Notes: generated by a model not told the origin, from the sequence alone. A DNA stretch of 64,000 nt from Collinsella aerofaciens (GCF_028209625.1 NZ_JAQLDU010000006.1:1-64000), one strand, 5' to 3'. Numbered from the stretch's first letter, positions 52,802-61,922 are shown. Program-made: numbers and translations.

Positions 52802-53597
52802 ACTCGGCAAGCAGGCGACGCAGCTCTTCTTCGACCGTGCGCACGTAGCGGACGCGGTCATTGACACCGCGCATGCTGGGATTGCAGCCCTCCATCAGAT
52901 AAGGGTGGCCCACCACGTTGAGCATGTCGCGGTCGTTTTCGTTATCGCCAAACGCCATCATCTCGTCAGGGGAGATTCCCAGCGCACGACCATAATCGGC
53001 AAGCGCGGACCCCTTGCCCGAGTCAAAGCCGATAAAGTCAGTCCATTCGGTTCCCGACGTCATCACATCGACTCGGTCGCTAAAGCGACCCGCAAAATAT
53101 TCCAGCGCCGCCGGCTGCACTGCCTCGGGTGTTTGGAACGCGATCTTAATGACGTCCTCGTCAATGTCCTCGGGGCAATCAACCACAGCCACATCGCAGT
53201 GGACCTCATAGCGCAAATGGTCGACGAACGCATCGTTGCCGCTTACGGTATAAAGGTGACCCTCGCAGGAAAGGGTTACGTCGGCATGAGGATAGGCGAC
53301 CACGGCATTCGCGATATCCATCGCCAGGTCACGCTCCATAGCACGCTTGACGACAGCGCGCCCCTCACTCATGACCAGGGCGCCGTTTTCGCACACATAG
53401 GCAAGCTCGTCGGCCACCGGGGCAAACAGGTAGCGCAAGCTCGCATACTGACGACCGCTCGCCGGCATAAACACAATGCCGCGACGATGTAGCTCATCGA
53501 TGAGCTCAAACGCCTCGGAACGCGGCTCGCGCTCCCCCGGATGCAGCAACGTGCCATCCAAATCGCAGGCGATCAGCTTGATTCCCTCAAGACCCAT
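52800..53597 (-). CDS. Cof-type HAD phosphatase
   Basis: A 265-residue HAD hydrolase, Cof/IIB type. Motif I is ACDLDGTLL, motif II FMPASGRQ, the invariant Lys is in DSGKGSAL, and AFGDNENDRDMLNVVGHPYLM is the acidic motif. The substrate is unknown. ATG 53597 has GGGGG upstream; the open frame extends further but crosses the upstream terminator. Confidence 0.86.
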   Translation of the reverse strand: MGLEGIKLIACDLDGTLLHPGEREPRSEAFELIDELHRRGIVFMPASGRQYASLRYLFAPVADELAYVCENGALVMSEGRAVVKRAMERDLAMDIANAVVAYPHADVTLSCEGHLYTVSGNDAFVDHLRYEVHCDVAVVDCPEDIDEDVIKIAFQTPEAVQPAALEYFAGRFSDRVDVMTSGTEWTDFIGFDSGKGSALADYGRALGISPDEMMAFGDNENDRDMLNVVGHPYLMEGCNPSMRGVNDRVRYVRTVEEELRRLLAE

Positions 53598-53625
53598 ATG
53601 TTTCCCCCAAAACATCTCATCAACA

Positions 53626-53668
53626 GCAAGACGGACTTTGAATCGTTGCCTCTCAAAGTCCGTCTTGC
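53626..53668 (-). terminator. Terminator of the UreE-like gene unit
   Basis: GCAAGACGGACTTTGA / TCAAAGTCCGTCTTGC stem with an 11-nt loop, 12 nt past the stop of the UreE-like gene. Confidence 0.75.
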
Positions 53669-53679
53669 ATATATGCGCG

Positions 53680-54258
53680 TTAACCACGCGCCGCCTTTAC
53701 GATTGTAAAGTCGGGAGCCATACTCACGACAACATCCGCCGCGCTCGACGCAAAGCGCCGACTGGCATCGAGCTCGCGCGTGACTACCGAGAGCCGAACG
53801 CCCTCGATACCCCGCAGCATGCGGCCCAAAACAGGCTGCACCGGCGTATACATGCGCACGGCATGCTCGTCCGAGTCGCCCCGGAAGAGCGGTGCGTGCA
53901 TGTTGCCGATCTCCCAGCACGCATGCGCAAGCGCAATCGGATCCATGCGGTCGACTTCGACCAAATAGACCTCGGCGCTGCGCAGGCGCACGACAACCAC
54001 CACGGACACCGCGCCCGTGCGGTCGACAGCGAGCACGTCGCCGTCGGCAAGACGCTCAACATCCGCGGCATCCAGCCGGACATTCAACGTGCGCCCCAGC
54101 TCCGTCACGCCCACAAACGCGCGCGCATCAGCCTGGTCCCAATCGAGCAGCAGCTCGTCAATCTCAAAGATGCCGCCCAGCTCCCGACGAAGCAGGAGCT
54201 CATAGGACGGGTCGTTGAGATTTCCCAAGCGCTGCGTAGATACCAGGTCCGTGGGCAT
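53680..54258 (-). CDS. UreE-like protein
   Basis: A 192-residue protein resembling the urease nickel chaperone UreE: two small domains, with DVLAVDRTGAVSVVVVVRLRSAEVYLVEV (N-terminal) and HACWEIGNMHAPLFRG, which matches the UreE C-terminal YHLGNRH-P pattern. No His-rich tail follows. No urease genes lie nearby, so it may serve another metalloenzyme or be an unrelated relative. The start ATG at 54258 lies 4 nt past the FKBP stop, so it is translated with it; FKBP/SlyD proteins are also nickel-linked in some bacteria. Confidence 0.6.
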   Translation of the reverse strand: MPTDLVSTQRLGNLNDPSYELLLRRELGGIFEIDELLLDWDQADARAFVGVTELGRTLNVRLDAADVERLADGDVLAVDRTGAVSVVVVVRLRSAEVYLVEVDRMDPIALAHACWEIGNMHAPLFRGDSDEHAVRMYTPVQPVLGRMLRGIEGVRLSVVTRELDASRRFASSAADVVVSMAPDFTIVKAARG

Positions 54259-54261
54259 CAA

Positions 54262-54690
54262 CTAGTCCTCGACCTCGACGAGCTCGATATTAAAGTTGAG
54301 GTCCTTGCCGGCCAGCTCGTGGTTAGCGTCGAGCGTCACGGCCTCGGGCGTTACGTCGATGACCACGGCGGGGACGGGCATACCGCTCGGCGTGGACAGG
54401 AAGAGCTTCATGCCCTTCTCGATCTGCTCGATGTTGGGAACCTGTTCGGCCGGGAAGGTCAGGACCATCTCGGGGTTGTACTCGCCGTAGGCATCGGCAG
54501 CAGGAATGTGCACGGTCTTCTTCTCGCCCACCTGCATGTCGACAACAGCGGCATCGAAGCCCTTGATCATCTGACCGGCGCCGCAGGTGAACTCCAGCGG
54601 CTCGCCGCGATCGTAGGAGCTATCGAACTGCGTGCCGTCGTCGAGCGTGCCGCGATAATGAGTCTTAACCTTCTTGCCCTGGTTGGACAT
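54262..54690 (-). CDS. FKBP-type peptidyl-prolyl isomerase, SlyD-like
   Basis: A 142-residue FKBP/SlyD-like isomerase. It has YRGTLDDGTQFDSSYDRGEPLEFTCGAGQMIKGFDAAV (FKBP core) interrupted by an insert-in-flap segment (ADAYGEYNPEMVLTFPAEQVPN..), ending ELAGKDLNFNIELVEVED. The His-rich metal tail of E. coli SlyD is absent. ATG 54690 has GGAGG upstream. First gene of a two-gene unit with the UreE-like gene. Confidence 0.92.
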   Translation of the reverse strand: MSNQGKKVKTHYRGTLDDGTQFDSSYDRGEPLEFTCGAGQMIKGFDAAVVDMQVGEKKTVHIPAADAYGEYNPEMVLTFPAEQVPNIEQIEKGMKLFLSTPSGMPVPAVVIDVTPEAVTLDANHELAGKDLNFNIELVEVED

Positions 54691-54810
54691 GGCAACCTCC
54701 GTGATAAGGGCGGCACACAACGCGGGCCGCCGTGAACATATGGCGCTAACTATACCCTAGTCATACAATTCAAAGACAGTTTGCAAAGAAACGCTGCAAC
54801 CGGAGGAACC

Positions 54811-55824
54811 ATGGCATATCCCGTATTTGACCTACACTGCGACACCGCCGACCGCATCGGCTGGGCCACGCTCGATCTCGACCTGCGCTTTACCGCCGGC
54901 ACCGACGGTTATTTCCCCGGCGACGAAACGCATCCGCAAGATTTCGACCTCATCGAGGGTAACGCCTGCGCCATCTCGCTCGCAAAGATCGGCAACACGC
55001 CGTGGGCACAATGTTTCGCCACGTTTGTCCCCGACGAGATTCCCGCCGCCCACGCCGCGCGCTTCCAGGCGCAAATCATGGCGCATATGAGCGGCCAGGC
55101 AATGCTCAATCACGACCGCATGGTCAACGTGCGCAGCGCCGCAGACATTCGTCCCGCGCTCAAGGAGGGCAAGGTCGCCTGCATCCACACCATCGAAAAC
55201 GCCACGTTCTTTGCCGAGGACCCCGCACTGATCGAGGTGCTCAAGAGCTTGGGCGTGCTCATGTCATCACTCAGCTGGAATGCGCAGGGACCGCTCGCGA
55301 GCGGGCACGATACCCACGCCGGCCTCACCGCCGCCGGCATCGAGGCGCTTACGCAGATGGAGCACGCCGGCATGGTGCTTGACGTCTCCCATCTTAACGA
55401 CGAGTGCTTTGACGAAGTTGCCGCCCGCGCAACGCGCCCCTTCGTCGCCAGCCACTCCAACTCCCGCGCGGTTTGCGGCGTCAAGCGCAACCTTACCGAC
55501 GACCAGCTCCGCACCATTCGCGACATGGGCGGCATCGTCGGCCTCAACTACTGCAGCGAGTTCCTATCTAACGAAGCAACCGACAAGACCGCCGCAGATG
55601 TCACCTTCGACCAGCTGGCGGCCCATATCGAGCACTGGCTCGACCTGGGCGGCGAAGACGTCATCGCACTCGGTGGCGACTGGGACGGCGCCACGGTACC
55701 CGCCTTCCTCTCCGATGCTAGCAAGATGCCCGAATTCCAGAACATGCTCTCCAAGCATTTTGGCAAGACCGTGATGCAGAAACTCTGCAGTGACAACGCC
55801 CTTGCCTTCTTCGAGCGTTATTAA
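54811..55824 (+). CDS. Membrane dipeptidase (peptidase M19)
   Basis: A 337-residue zinc dipeptidase of the renal/M19 family. FDLHCDTAD gives the HxD metal ligands, HTIENATFF the bridging Glu, VLDVSHLN and VASHSNSRAV the His ligands, and GGDWDGA the late Asp. It cleaves dipeptides, often with D-residues. No signal peptide, so probably cytoplasmic. ATG 54811 has GGAGG upstream. Confidence 0.9.
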   Translation: MAYPVFDLHCDTADRIGWATLDLDLRFTAGTDGYFPGDETHPQDFDLIEGNACAISLAKIGNTPWAQCFATFVPDEIPAAHAARFQAQIMAHMSGQAMLNHDRMVNVRSAADIRPALKEGKVACIHTIENATFFAEDPALIEVLKSLGVLMSSLSWNAQGPLASGHDTHAGLTAAGIEALTQMEHAGMVLDVSHLNDECFDEVAARATRPFVASHSNSRAVCGVKRNLTDDQLRTIRDMGGIVGLNYCSEFLSNEATDKTAADVTFDQLAAHIEHWLDLGGEDVIALGGDWDGATVPAFLSDASKMPEFQNMLSKHFGKTVMQKLCSDNALAFFERY

Positions 55825-55840
55825 TTTCACATCCCTTGAG

Positions 55841-55876
55841 CGGGCCGGCATGCCGAACGGTCGACATGCCGGCCCG
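55841..55876 (+). terminator. Terminator after the dipeptidase
   Basis: CGGGCCGGCATG / CATGCCGGCCCG stem with a 12-nt loop, 16 nt past the stop. No clear U-run follows. Confidence 0.6.
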
Positions 55877-55898
55877 TCAGCAATCTGAAGGACCGCTT

Positions 55899-56675
55899 TT
55901 GACGCAGCAGTTTACGATTTCCGTATCTCGACCGGATGGGACGCCCATCTCCATCGTCGTTACCAAAAAGCGCGTCAAGAACTTCAACCTACGCGTCACA
56001 TCGAGCGGTGAGGTCCATGCTAGCGCACCGCTCGGCGCCAGCCGCGAACGTATCGAAGCGTTTGTGAAGCGCAACAGTGCCTGGATTATCAGCCGACTTG
56101 CCCAGCGCGAGCAACGTCAGGCGACGGCGCGAGAGCCGCTCAGCCCCTCGTCCATCATTGCGCTTTGGGGCAAGCCCATCACGGTACAGGATGCACTCGA
56201 TCACAACTTTGCATCGCCCACACCGCGGCCCAAGCAGGCCACCTTCGCAAGTTTTATGGGTACCGACGAATCGGACGAAGGCCCACAGGCCAAGCGGCGC
56301 GCAATCCTCGACGGCCTAACGTCCGACGAGCTCCAAGCCCACATCGACCAGCTCTATACGTCCGAGGTCACATCGGCGCTGCGCGATATGGTGCACGCGT
56401 ACGAAATCGCAATGTGTGTCGCCGTTTCCCGCATTTCCGTACGCAGCATGAAAACGCGTTGGGGCTCATGCACGCCCAAATCCGGCGGCATTCGCATCGC
56501 GCGCGAGCTCGCCGCCTACCCCGTCGAATGCCTCGACATGGTTGTCGCCCACGAGCTCGTTCACTTGCTCGAGCCAAGCCACAATCAGCGTTTTCACGCC
56601 TTGCTCGACACGTACTGCCCCAACAATAGAGCTCTGTCGCAGCGGCTCAAGCAGCCACCCATAGAGACGTATTAG
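55899..56675 (+). CDS. YgjP-like (DUF45/M48-type) metallopeptidase
   Basis: A 258-residue protein of the YgjP/DUF45 type: N-terminal RPDGTPISIVVTKKRVKNFNLRVTSSGEVHASAP, then TRWGSCTPKSGGIRIARELAAYP and the zinc motif VVAHELVHLLEPSHNQRFH (HExxH). Substrate unknown. TTG 55899 with GAAGG upstream gives the usual family start; the longer frame would run through the upstream hairpin. Confidence 0.82.
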   Translation: MTQQFTISVSRPDGTPISIVVTKKRVKNFNLRVTSSGEVHASAPLGASRERIEAFVKRNSAWIISRLAQREQRQATAREPLSPSSIIALWGKPITVQDALDHNFASPTPRPKQATFASFMGTDESDEGPQAKRRAILDGLTSDELQAHIDQLYTSEVTSALRDMVHAYEIAMCVAVSRISVRSMKTRWGSCTPKSGGIRIARELAAYPVECLDMVVAHELVHLLEPSHNQRFHALLDTYCPNNRALSQRLKQPPIETY

Positions 56676-56681
56676 AACCGG

Positions 56682-57167
56682 TTACCGCACGCGCTCGATC
56701 TCGACACCGCAGCTTGCCAGGGGCAGGCCAACAGGAGCCCACGGCTTATCGAGCTTTATGCGCACACCAAGCAGCAGGGGGTAACGACGCAGCAGCATCT
56801 GGGCCACACCCTCGGCTGCCGCCTCGATGAGTTTAAACGTATGCTCGCGCAGATAACCATCGACATCGTGGCACACCGAGCCGTAGTCAATCGAGGCATC
56901 CAGGTTATCGTGCTCCCCCGCTGCACGCAAGTCGGCATAGAGCACCAGAGAAACGATGAACTTCTGACCCAGCGCGTTCTCCTCGGGATACACGCCATGG
57001 TTGGCAAAAACCTCAAGGCTGTCAATGACAATACGATCGGCATGGCGCAGATCGTCATAGCTCACGTGAGGCACCGCCGTTGCGGTGGATATTTCGCCCC
57101 TTCCACGGCGAGCGAGCTCGGCGCCTTCAGTCTTGGTTGCATTCTCGGGCAGTTTCTTGTTACTCAT
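56682..57167 (-). CDS. folB: Dihydroneopterin aldolase
   Basis: A 161-residue FolB converting dihydroneopterin to 6-hydroxymethyl-dihydropterin in folate synthesis. The core ADRIVIDSLEVFANHGVYPEENALGQKFIVSLVLY carries the active-site Glu, DYGSVCHDV and TFKLIEAAAEGVAQMLL follow, and KPWAPVGLPLASCGVEIER closes the fold. The N-terminal ~40 residues are an extension. ATG 57167 has AAGGAG upstream. It is the last gene of the folE-HD-folB run. Confidence 0.9.
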   Translation of the reverse strand: MSNKKLPENATKTEGAELARRGRGEISTATAVPHVSYDDLRHADRIVIDSLEVFANHGVYPEENALGQKFIVSLVLYADLRAAGEHDNLDASIDYGSVCHDVDGYLREHTFKLIEAAAEGVAQMLLRRYPLLLGVRIKLDKPWAPVGLPLASCGVEIERVR

Positions 57168-57210
57168 CGCGATCGTCTCCTTCGTTTAGAACCCCGACCG
57201 CGCAAATTAA

Positions 57211-57792
57211 CTACACGCGAATCGACAGGTTCTTTTTATCATCGCTCCAGTTGCAAGCATTGCGCGCGGGGCATGCAAAGCAGGCGCGCGACGCTTTGTC
57301 GGCTGCATAGAGCAGACGCTCAAGCGGTTGGCTGTTCACGCGCAGCTTTCGATGGCCCAGAATGGCCGTCTTAATGGCTGCGGCATCGGCCGGCTCAAAC
57401 GCCACGTCATCGGGCATGCCACCGAGAATCGCATCAGCGACGCGTTCACTTGCAACATCATGGGATATACCCGATTCATACTGTTCATCTTTGCCGATAT
57501 CGTGAAGAAGTGCCGTGGCATAGATGACCTCGCGGTCAAATTCGAGCTGCTCCTCGAGATTCTTGATCCACATAATGCGAGCGACATCGAGCAGATGGTC
57601 AATACCGTGGCGGCAGAAGATGCGCCCCGATTCCAACTGTACGATGTTACCCAGGTGCCGCCGGAACAGCCCGTTGGCACAAATGAAATCAATGCGAGGC
57701 ATGGCACCAAAGGGGGCCAGGCCCGAAGCCATAAAGCCGCGACGCGACGTCCCCTCATCGGTCTTCGATGTAAAGTCGTTGACGACTCTCAT
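57211..57792 (-). CDS. HD-domain phosphohydrolase, folate operon
   Basis: A 193-residue HD-family protein: RHGIDHLLDVARIMWI gives the first His, ALLHDIGKDEQYESGISHDVASERVA the HD pair, and an Asp follows in LYAADKASR. A C-terminal Cys cluster CFACPARNAC may bind a metal or iron-sulfur cluster. Between folE and folB it may act on a pterin phosphate, replacing the missing dihydroneopterin triphosphate phosphatase; that is inference. ATG 57792 lies 2 nt past the folE stop. Confidence 0.85.
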   Translation of the reverse strand: MRVVNDFTSKTDEGTSRRGFMASGLAPFGAMPRIDFICANGLFRRHLGNIVQLESGRIFCRHGIDHLLDVARIMWIKNLEEQLEFDREVIYATALLHDIGKDEQYESGISHDVASERVADAILGGMPDDVAFEPADAAAIKTAILGHRKLRVNSQPLERLLYAADKASRACFACPARNACNWSDDKKNLSIRV

Positions 57793-57794
57793 GG

Positions 57795-58352
57795 TTAGCG
57801 GCCCAGCATCCTAAAGAAACGCTCCTCGAGCGCGGGATCGGTCTCAAAGACGCCGCGGCGAGCAAGCGTCACGGTCTTGGTGCCGGGCTTTTGCACGCCA
57901 CGCATCGTCATGCACATATGCTCGGCCTCCATCAACACAATCGCTCCCTGGGGAGCGAGATAATCCATGAGGGCATCGGCAACCTGTGCGCACAGTTGCT
58001 CCTGCAGCTGAAGACGGCGGGCATAAACCTCAACCGTGCGGGCGAGCTTGGAAAGCCCAGCCACCCGACCGTTAGGGATATAACCAATGGCGGCCTTGCC
58101 GTAAAACGGCAGCAGATGATGTTCGCACAGCGAGTAGAACGTGATGTCGCGCTCGATAACCAAATCGTTCGAAGCGACGGCAAAGGTTTTGGACAGGTGC
58201 TCCTCGGCACTCTGGTCCATGCCGCCGGCGATCTCACCATACATACGGGCAACGCGCGCCGGGGTCTCCAGCAGGCCCTCACGAGTTGGGTCCTCGCCTA
58301 TGCCCTCAAGCAACAGCTTAATGGCGGCCTCGACTTTTTCCTGATCGACCAT
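57795..58352 (-). CDS. folE: GTP cyclohydrolase I
   Basis: A 185-residue enzyme making dihydroneopterin triphosphate from GTP, the first step of folate synthesis. Zinc and active-site motifs: [41 protein letters not shown], and [20 protein letters not shown] 58352 has GTGAGG upstream. First gene of the folate run; folP and folK are not in this window. Confidence 0.94.
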   Translation of the reverse strand: MVDQEKVEAAIKLLLEGIGEDPTREGLLETPARVARMYGEIAGGMDQSAEEHLSKTFAVASNDLVIERDITFYSLCEHHLLPFYGKAAIGYIPNGRVAGLSKLARTVEVYARRLQLQEQLCAQVADALMDYLAPQGAIVLMEAEHMCMTMRGVQKPGTKTVTLARRGVFETDPALEERFFRMLGR

Positions 58353-58418
58353 CTGGGCCTCACTTTTCCGATTTCACGTTCACGCTATGGTACCACGCCC
58401 TCCGGCATCGACCACAAG

Positions 58419-59000
58419 CTACATAGTATGGGTCGAATAGACCGGATCATCACGCCAAAGTTCAACCGCATCACAAAGCGCAACGCCCTCGCGCTCAGCA
58501 CGGGCGCGCGTGGCGTTCATATCGATCACGCGCTGGTTACTCGAGCCCCTAAAACGCAACGAGATATCGTACAGATCTTGAACAAACGGGCCGTCCACCA
58601 ACATATCAAGACAGGTAAGGATACGGTCCGTGACCTCGGTATGGTGGCGTCCTCCCGGCATAAGCTCCTCGAGCACATCGCCGGTAAAACACCAAATGGT
58701 CTTTCCTGACCCCGCAGGATAAGCGGCACGAACACGCTCGACAAACTCAACGAGTCCCGCCTGATTCTCAGGTTCCATAGGCTCGCCGCCCAAAATCGTC
58801 AGACCATCGATAAAGGGATGGTCGAGGCTCTCGATAATCTTGTCCTCGACGGCGCGATCAAAGGGCTCGCCCGCGGCAAAGTCCCACGCGACAGAGTTAA
58901 AGCAATTCTTGCACCCACGACGGCACCCACTCACAAACAGAGAAGTACGAACGCCTTCTCCATCAGCAATGTCGAAATACTTAATGTTCGCGTAGTTCAT
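58419..59000 (-). CDS. nrdG: Anaerobic ribonucleotide reductase activating protein
   Basis: A 193-residue radical SAM activase that forms the glycyl radical on NrdD. The cluster motif CRRGCKNC (CX3CX2C) is near residues 26-33, followed by GLTILGGEPMEPEN (SAM-binding GGE). ATG 59000 has AGGAAGG upstream. It follows nrdD on the same strand but is separated by 426 nt that hold a large palindrome and other sequence. Confidence 0.93.
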   Translation of the reverse strand: MNYANIKYFDIADGEGVRTSLFVSGCRRGCKNCFNSVAWDFAAGEPFDRAVEDKIIESLDHPFIDGLTILGGEPMEPENQAGLVEFVERVRAAYPAGSGKTIWCFTGDVLEELMPGGRHHTEVTDRILTCLDMLVDGPFVQDLYDISLRFRGSSNQRVIDMNATRARAEREGVALCDAVELWRDDPVYSTHTM

Positions 59001-59279
59001 AAGTAACCTTCCTGGGGGTCTGGAGCATATCATCCCGTCCTCAAACATTCTCGGCCTGCGGCCTGCGAAACTGCGGGCGGGACGATATGTCCCGGCCTCA
59101 TGCAAAAGGCAACTCAATGAACGAAGCGAACATCGAGTATAGGGTTCGAGGTCCAATAAAAACTGGGTTGCGGCTCAACCGCCATCGCAAGTAAATCGCA
59201 GCTGCAGCTCGAATTATTTCCGCTAAGAACTTCGAGGAGTGAGCAGACCGCGTGCTGCATCTCAGCTACATCAACTTGG
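59001..59279. other. nrdD-nrdG intergenic region, promoter-like part
   Basis: No gene. On the minus strand GGGAC-atatc-GTCCC forms a small hairpin near 59080-59096, and the rest is mixed-composition sequence that may include a separate nrdG promoter. I looked for a cobalamin-riboswitch core and did not find one. Confidence 0.4.
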
Positions 59280-59413
59280 CCGCCCCGTAGCGAGGCCCCG
59301 GACCTTTGCTCGATATGAGTTCCGCACGAACAGGAGGCGCCAGTGGCGCCTCCGTCGTGAGCCAGGACTGTCCGAAATAGCGAGTAAAGGTCCGGGGCCT
59401 CGCTACGGGGCGG
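59280..59413. repeat. Very long palindrome behind nrdD
   Basis: Outer arms 59280-59312 and 59381-59413 are complementary over 33 bp with one mismatch, and inside GGAGGCGCC/GGCGCCTCC (59333-59352) forms a second hairpin. It begins 13 nt past the nrdD stop. It may terminate nrdD and so uncouple nrdG, or be a mobile palindromic repeat. Confidence 0.8.
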
Positions 59414-59426
59414 TCTGGAATGACTA

Positions 59427-61649
59427 TTAGAGATGCAGCACGCGGTCGCGGATCTCCTCGGTTCGACCCTGGTTCCAGAACTGGGTACCGATGTAGCCGC
59501 ACGTGCGACGGGCGACATTCATCTTCTCCTGGTCGCGGTTGCCGCAGCTGGGGCACTCCCACACCAGCTTGCCGTCATCCTCGACAATCTTGATCTCGCC
59601 ATCGTAGCCGCACACCTGGCAGTAGTCGCTCTTGGTGTTGAGCTCGGCGTACATGATGTTGTCGTAGATGTACTGCATCACGCGGATGACAGCCTTGAGG
59701 TTGTCCTGCATGTTGGGAACCTCGACGTAGGAGATGGCACCGCCCGGCGAAAGCTGCTGGAACATGCCCTCGAACTTGAGCTTGTCGAATGCGTCGATCT
59801 CCTCGGACACGTGGACGTGGTAGCTGTTGGTGATGTAGCCCTTGTCCGTCACGCCCGGGATGATGCCAAAACGACGCTGCAGGCACTTGGCGAACTTGTA
59901 GGTCGTCGACTCAAGCGGGGTACCGTACAGCGAGAAGTCAATATCGCTTTCGGCCTTCCACTCGGCGCACTTGTCGTTCATGCGCTGCATGACGGCCATG
60001 GCAAAGGGCGTGCCCTCCTTCTCGGTGTGGCTGTGGCCCGTCATGTACTTGACGCACTCATACAGGCCGGCATACCCCAGGCTGATGGTGGAATAGCCGC
60101 CCACGAGCAGCTTATCGATCGTCTCGCCCTTCTTCAGACGCGCCAGGGCGCCGTACTGCCAAAGAATCGGCGCGGCATCCGAAAGCGTGCCCATCAGGCG
60201 CTCATGACGGCACAGCAGGGCACGATGGCACAGCTCAAGGCGCTCATCGAAGATCTTCCAGAACTTGTCCATGTCCTGATGCGAGCTCAGCGCGACATCG
60301 GGCAGGTTGATGGTCACAACACCTTGGTTGAAGCGACCATAGTACTTAGGCTTGGTCGGGTCATAGTTCAGCGCGTTGGCGACATTGTTAAAGCCGTTGC
60401 CCGAACGGTCGGGCGTCAGGAAACTACGGCAACCCATGCAGGTGTAGCAATCGCCGTTGCCGGCGGTCTCGCCCTTAGACAGCTTGAGCTCGCGCATCTT
60501 CTTCTCGGAGATGTAGTCGGGCACCATGCGCTTGGCGGTGCACTTGGCAGCCAGCTGGGTCAGGTAGAAGTACGGGGAGTTCTCGTGAACGTTATCGTCC
60601 TCGAGTACATAGATAAGCTTGGGGAATGCCGGGGTAATCCACACACCGGCTTCGTTCTTAACGCCCTCATAGCGCTGACGAAGCGTCTCCTCCACAATCA
60701 TGGCAAGGTCGTGCTTCTCCTGCGCTGAGCGAGCCTCGTTGAGATACATAAAGACCGTCACAAACGGCGCCTGGCCGTTTGTGGTCATAAGGGTCACGAC
60801 CTGATACTGAATCGTCTGGACGCCGCGACGGATCTCGTCACGCAGACGGTCCTCAACGACCTCACGGACCTTTTCGGCAGATGCCGAAACACCGAGCTCC
60901 TCGAGCTCGCGGGCAACCTCGCCGCGAATCTTTTGACGGCTCACCTCAACAAAGGGGGCGAGATGGGTCAGCGAAATAGACTGGCCGCCGTACTGGGAGG
61001 AAGCAACCTGGGCGATAATCTGCGTCGCGATGTTGCAGGCAGTCGAGAAGCTGTGCGGCTTCTCGATCAGCGTGCCCGAGATAACGGTGCCGTTCTGGAG
61101 CATGTCCTCCAGGTTCACCAGGTCGCAGTTATGCATGTGCTGGGCAAAGTAGTCGGAATCGTGGAAGTGGATCAGGCCCTCATTGTGGGCATCCACGATC
61201 TCCTGGGGCAGCAGCACACGCTGAGTCAGGTCCTTGGAAATCTCGCCGGCCATATAGTCACGCTGGACGGAATTGACGGTCGGGTTCTTGTTAGAGTTCT
61301 CCTGCTTGACCTCTTCGTTATTGCACTCGATCAGCGACAAAATCTTGTCGTCGGTCGTGTTCTTCTGGCGCTTCAGGCTCTGAACATAGCGATAGATGAT
61401 GTAGTGGCGAGCAACCTCGTAGCAGTCGAGACGCATGATCTCGTCCTCGACCAAATCCTGGATCTCCTCGACCGAAACGGTGTGGCCCGCGTTCTCGCAT
61501 GCCTCGGCGACGTTTTGTGCCGCGTAAACCACCTGGCGGTCGGTTAGACGAGAGCTCTCCTCGACCTCCAAGTTGGCGGCGCGGATGGCATTGACGATCT
61601 TATCGATGTCAAAGACAACCTCGGTGCCGCTGCGCTTGATGATCTTCAT
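59427..61649 (-). CDS. nrdD: Anaerobic ribonucleoside-triphosphate reductase
   Basis: A 740-residue class III ribonucleotide reductase making dNTPs without oxygen. An N-terminal ATP-cone lies at residues 1-90 (MKIIKRSGTEVVFDIDKIVNAI). The catalytic barrel includes NGDCYTCMGCRSFLTPDR with the active Cys. The C-terminus has the zinc site CQVCG...CPSCG and the glycyl-radical loop RTCGYIGTQFWNQGR. ATG 61649 with an AAGAGG site is preferred; an upstream frame extension is not supported. Confidence 0.96.
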   Translation of the reverse strand: MKIIKRSGTEVVFDIDKIVNAIRAANLEVEESSRLTDRQVVYAAQNVAEACENAGHTVSVEEIQDLVEDEIMRLDCYEVARHYIIYRYVQSLKRQKNTTDDKILSLIECNNEEVKQENSNKNPTVNSVQRDYMAGEISKDLTQRVLLPQEIVDAHNEGLIHFHDSDYFAQHMHNCDLVNLEDMLQNGTVISGTLIEKPHSFSTACNIATQIIAQVASSQYGGQSISLTHLAPFVEVSRQKIRGEVARELEELGVSASAEKVREVVEDRLRDEIRRGVQTIQYQVVTLMTTNGQAPFVTVFMYLNEARSAQEKHDLAMIVEETLRQRYEGVKNEAGVWITPAFPKLIYVLEDDNVHENSPYFYLTQLAAKCTAKRMVPDYISEKKMRELKLSKGETAGNGDCYTCMGCRSFLTPDRSGNGFNNVANALNYDPTKPKYYGRFNQGVVTINLPDVALSSHQDMDKFWKIFDERLELCHRALLCRHERLMGTLSDAAPILWQYGALARLKKGETIDKLLVGGYSTISLGYAGLYECVKYMTGHSHTEKEGTPFAMAVMQRMNDKCAEWKAESDIDFSLYGTPLESTTYKFAKCLQRRFGIIPGVTDKGYITNSYHVHVSEEIDAFDKLKFEGMFQQLSPGGAISYVEVPNMQDNLKAVIRVMQYIYDNIMYAELNTKSDYCQVCGYDGEIKIVEDDGKLVWECPSCGNRDQEKMNVARRTCGYIGTQFWNQGRTEEIRDRVLHL

Positions 61650-61876
61650 CCTCTTGCCTCTTTCGCGTCGTAGTCTCATTGCGCTTCAGAGCCAAACGAT
61701 GCCCGGCAGGGCCTGTCCCTGTCTTGCGGCGCCGTCGCGCAATCTGTGTTCTCGATAAACCATAAGCCTCCATGCGGACATTCCCAGAAGCCGATCAAGC
61801 GGCTCAAGGACACGTTCAAAAGAGGCAGTTAAGGTCTTCGTTCTCTGTCCGCCATCTATCATACGACAAAGAGGCA

Positions 61877-61906
61877 TCTATATCCTGTATTCTTTTTTTA
61901 GGTCAA
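61877..61906 (-). promoter_or_regulatory. nrdD promoter (-35 TTGACC, -10 TATAGA)
   Basis: On the minus strand TTGACC (plus 61901-61906) and TATAGA (plus 61877-61882) are 18 nt apart. This is the best sigma-70-type promoter in the 568-nt gap before nrdD and lies directly below the NrdR box. It implies a leader of about 220 nt. Confidence 0.6.
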
Positions 61907-61922
61907 ACACAACATATAGTGT
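61907..61922 (-). promoter_or_regulatory. NrdR box
   Basis: ACACTATATGTTGTGT on the minus strand matches the 16-bp ACAC...GTGT pattern of NrdR repressor boxes and touches the -35 of the nrdD promoter. NrdR sites usually occur in pairs; the second is not clear here. The rest of the gap (61923-62124) shows nothing I can assign. Confidence 0.7.

Noticed and set aside
59001..59426. Cobalamin riboswitch or a small gene between nrdD and nrdG
   Set aside because: No B12-box-like core was found and no short ORF has a ribosome binding site; most of the region is palindromic.
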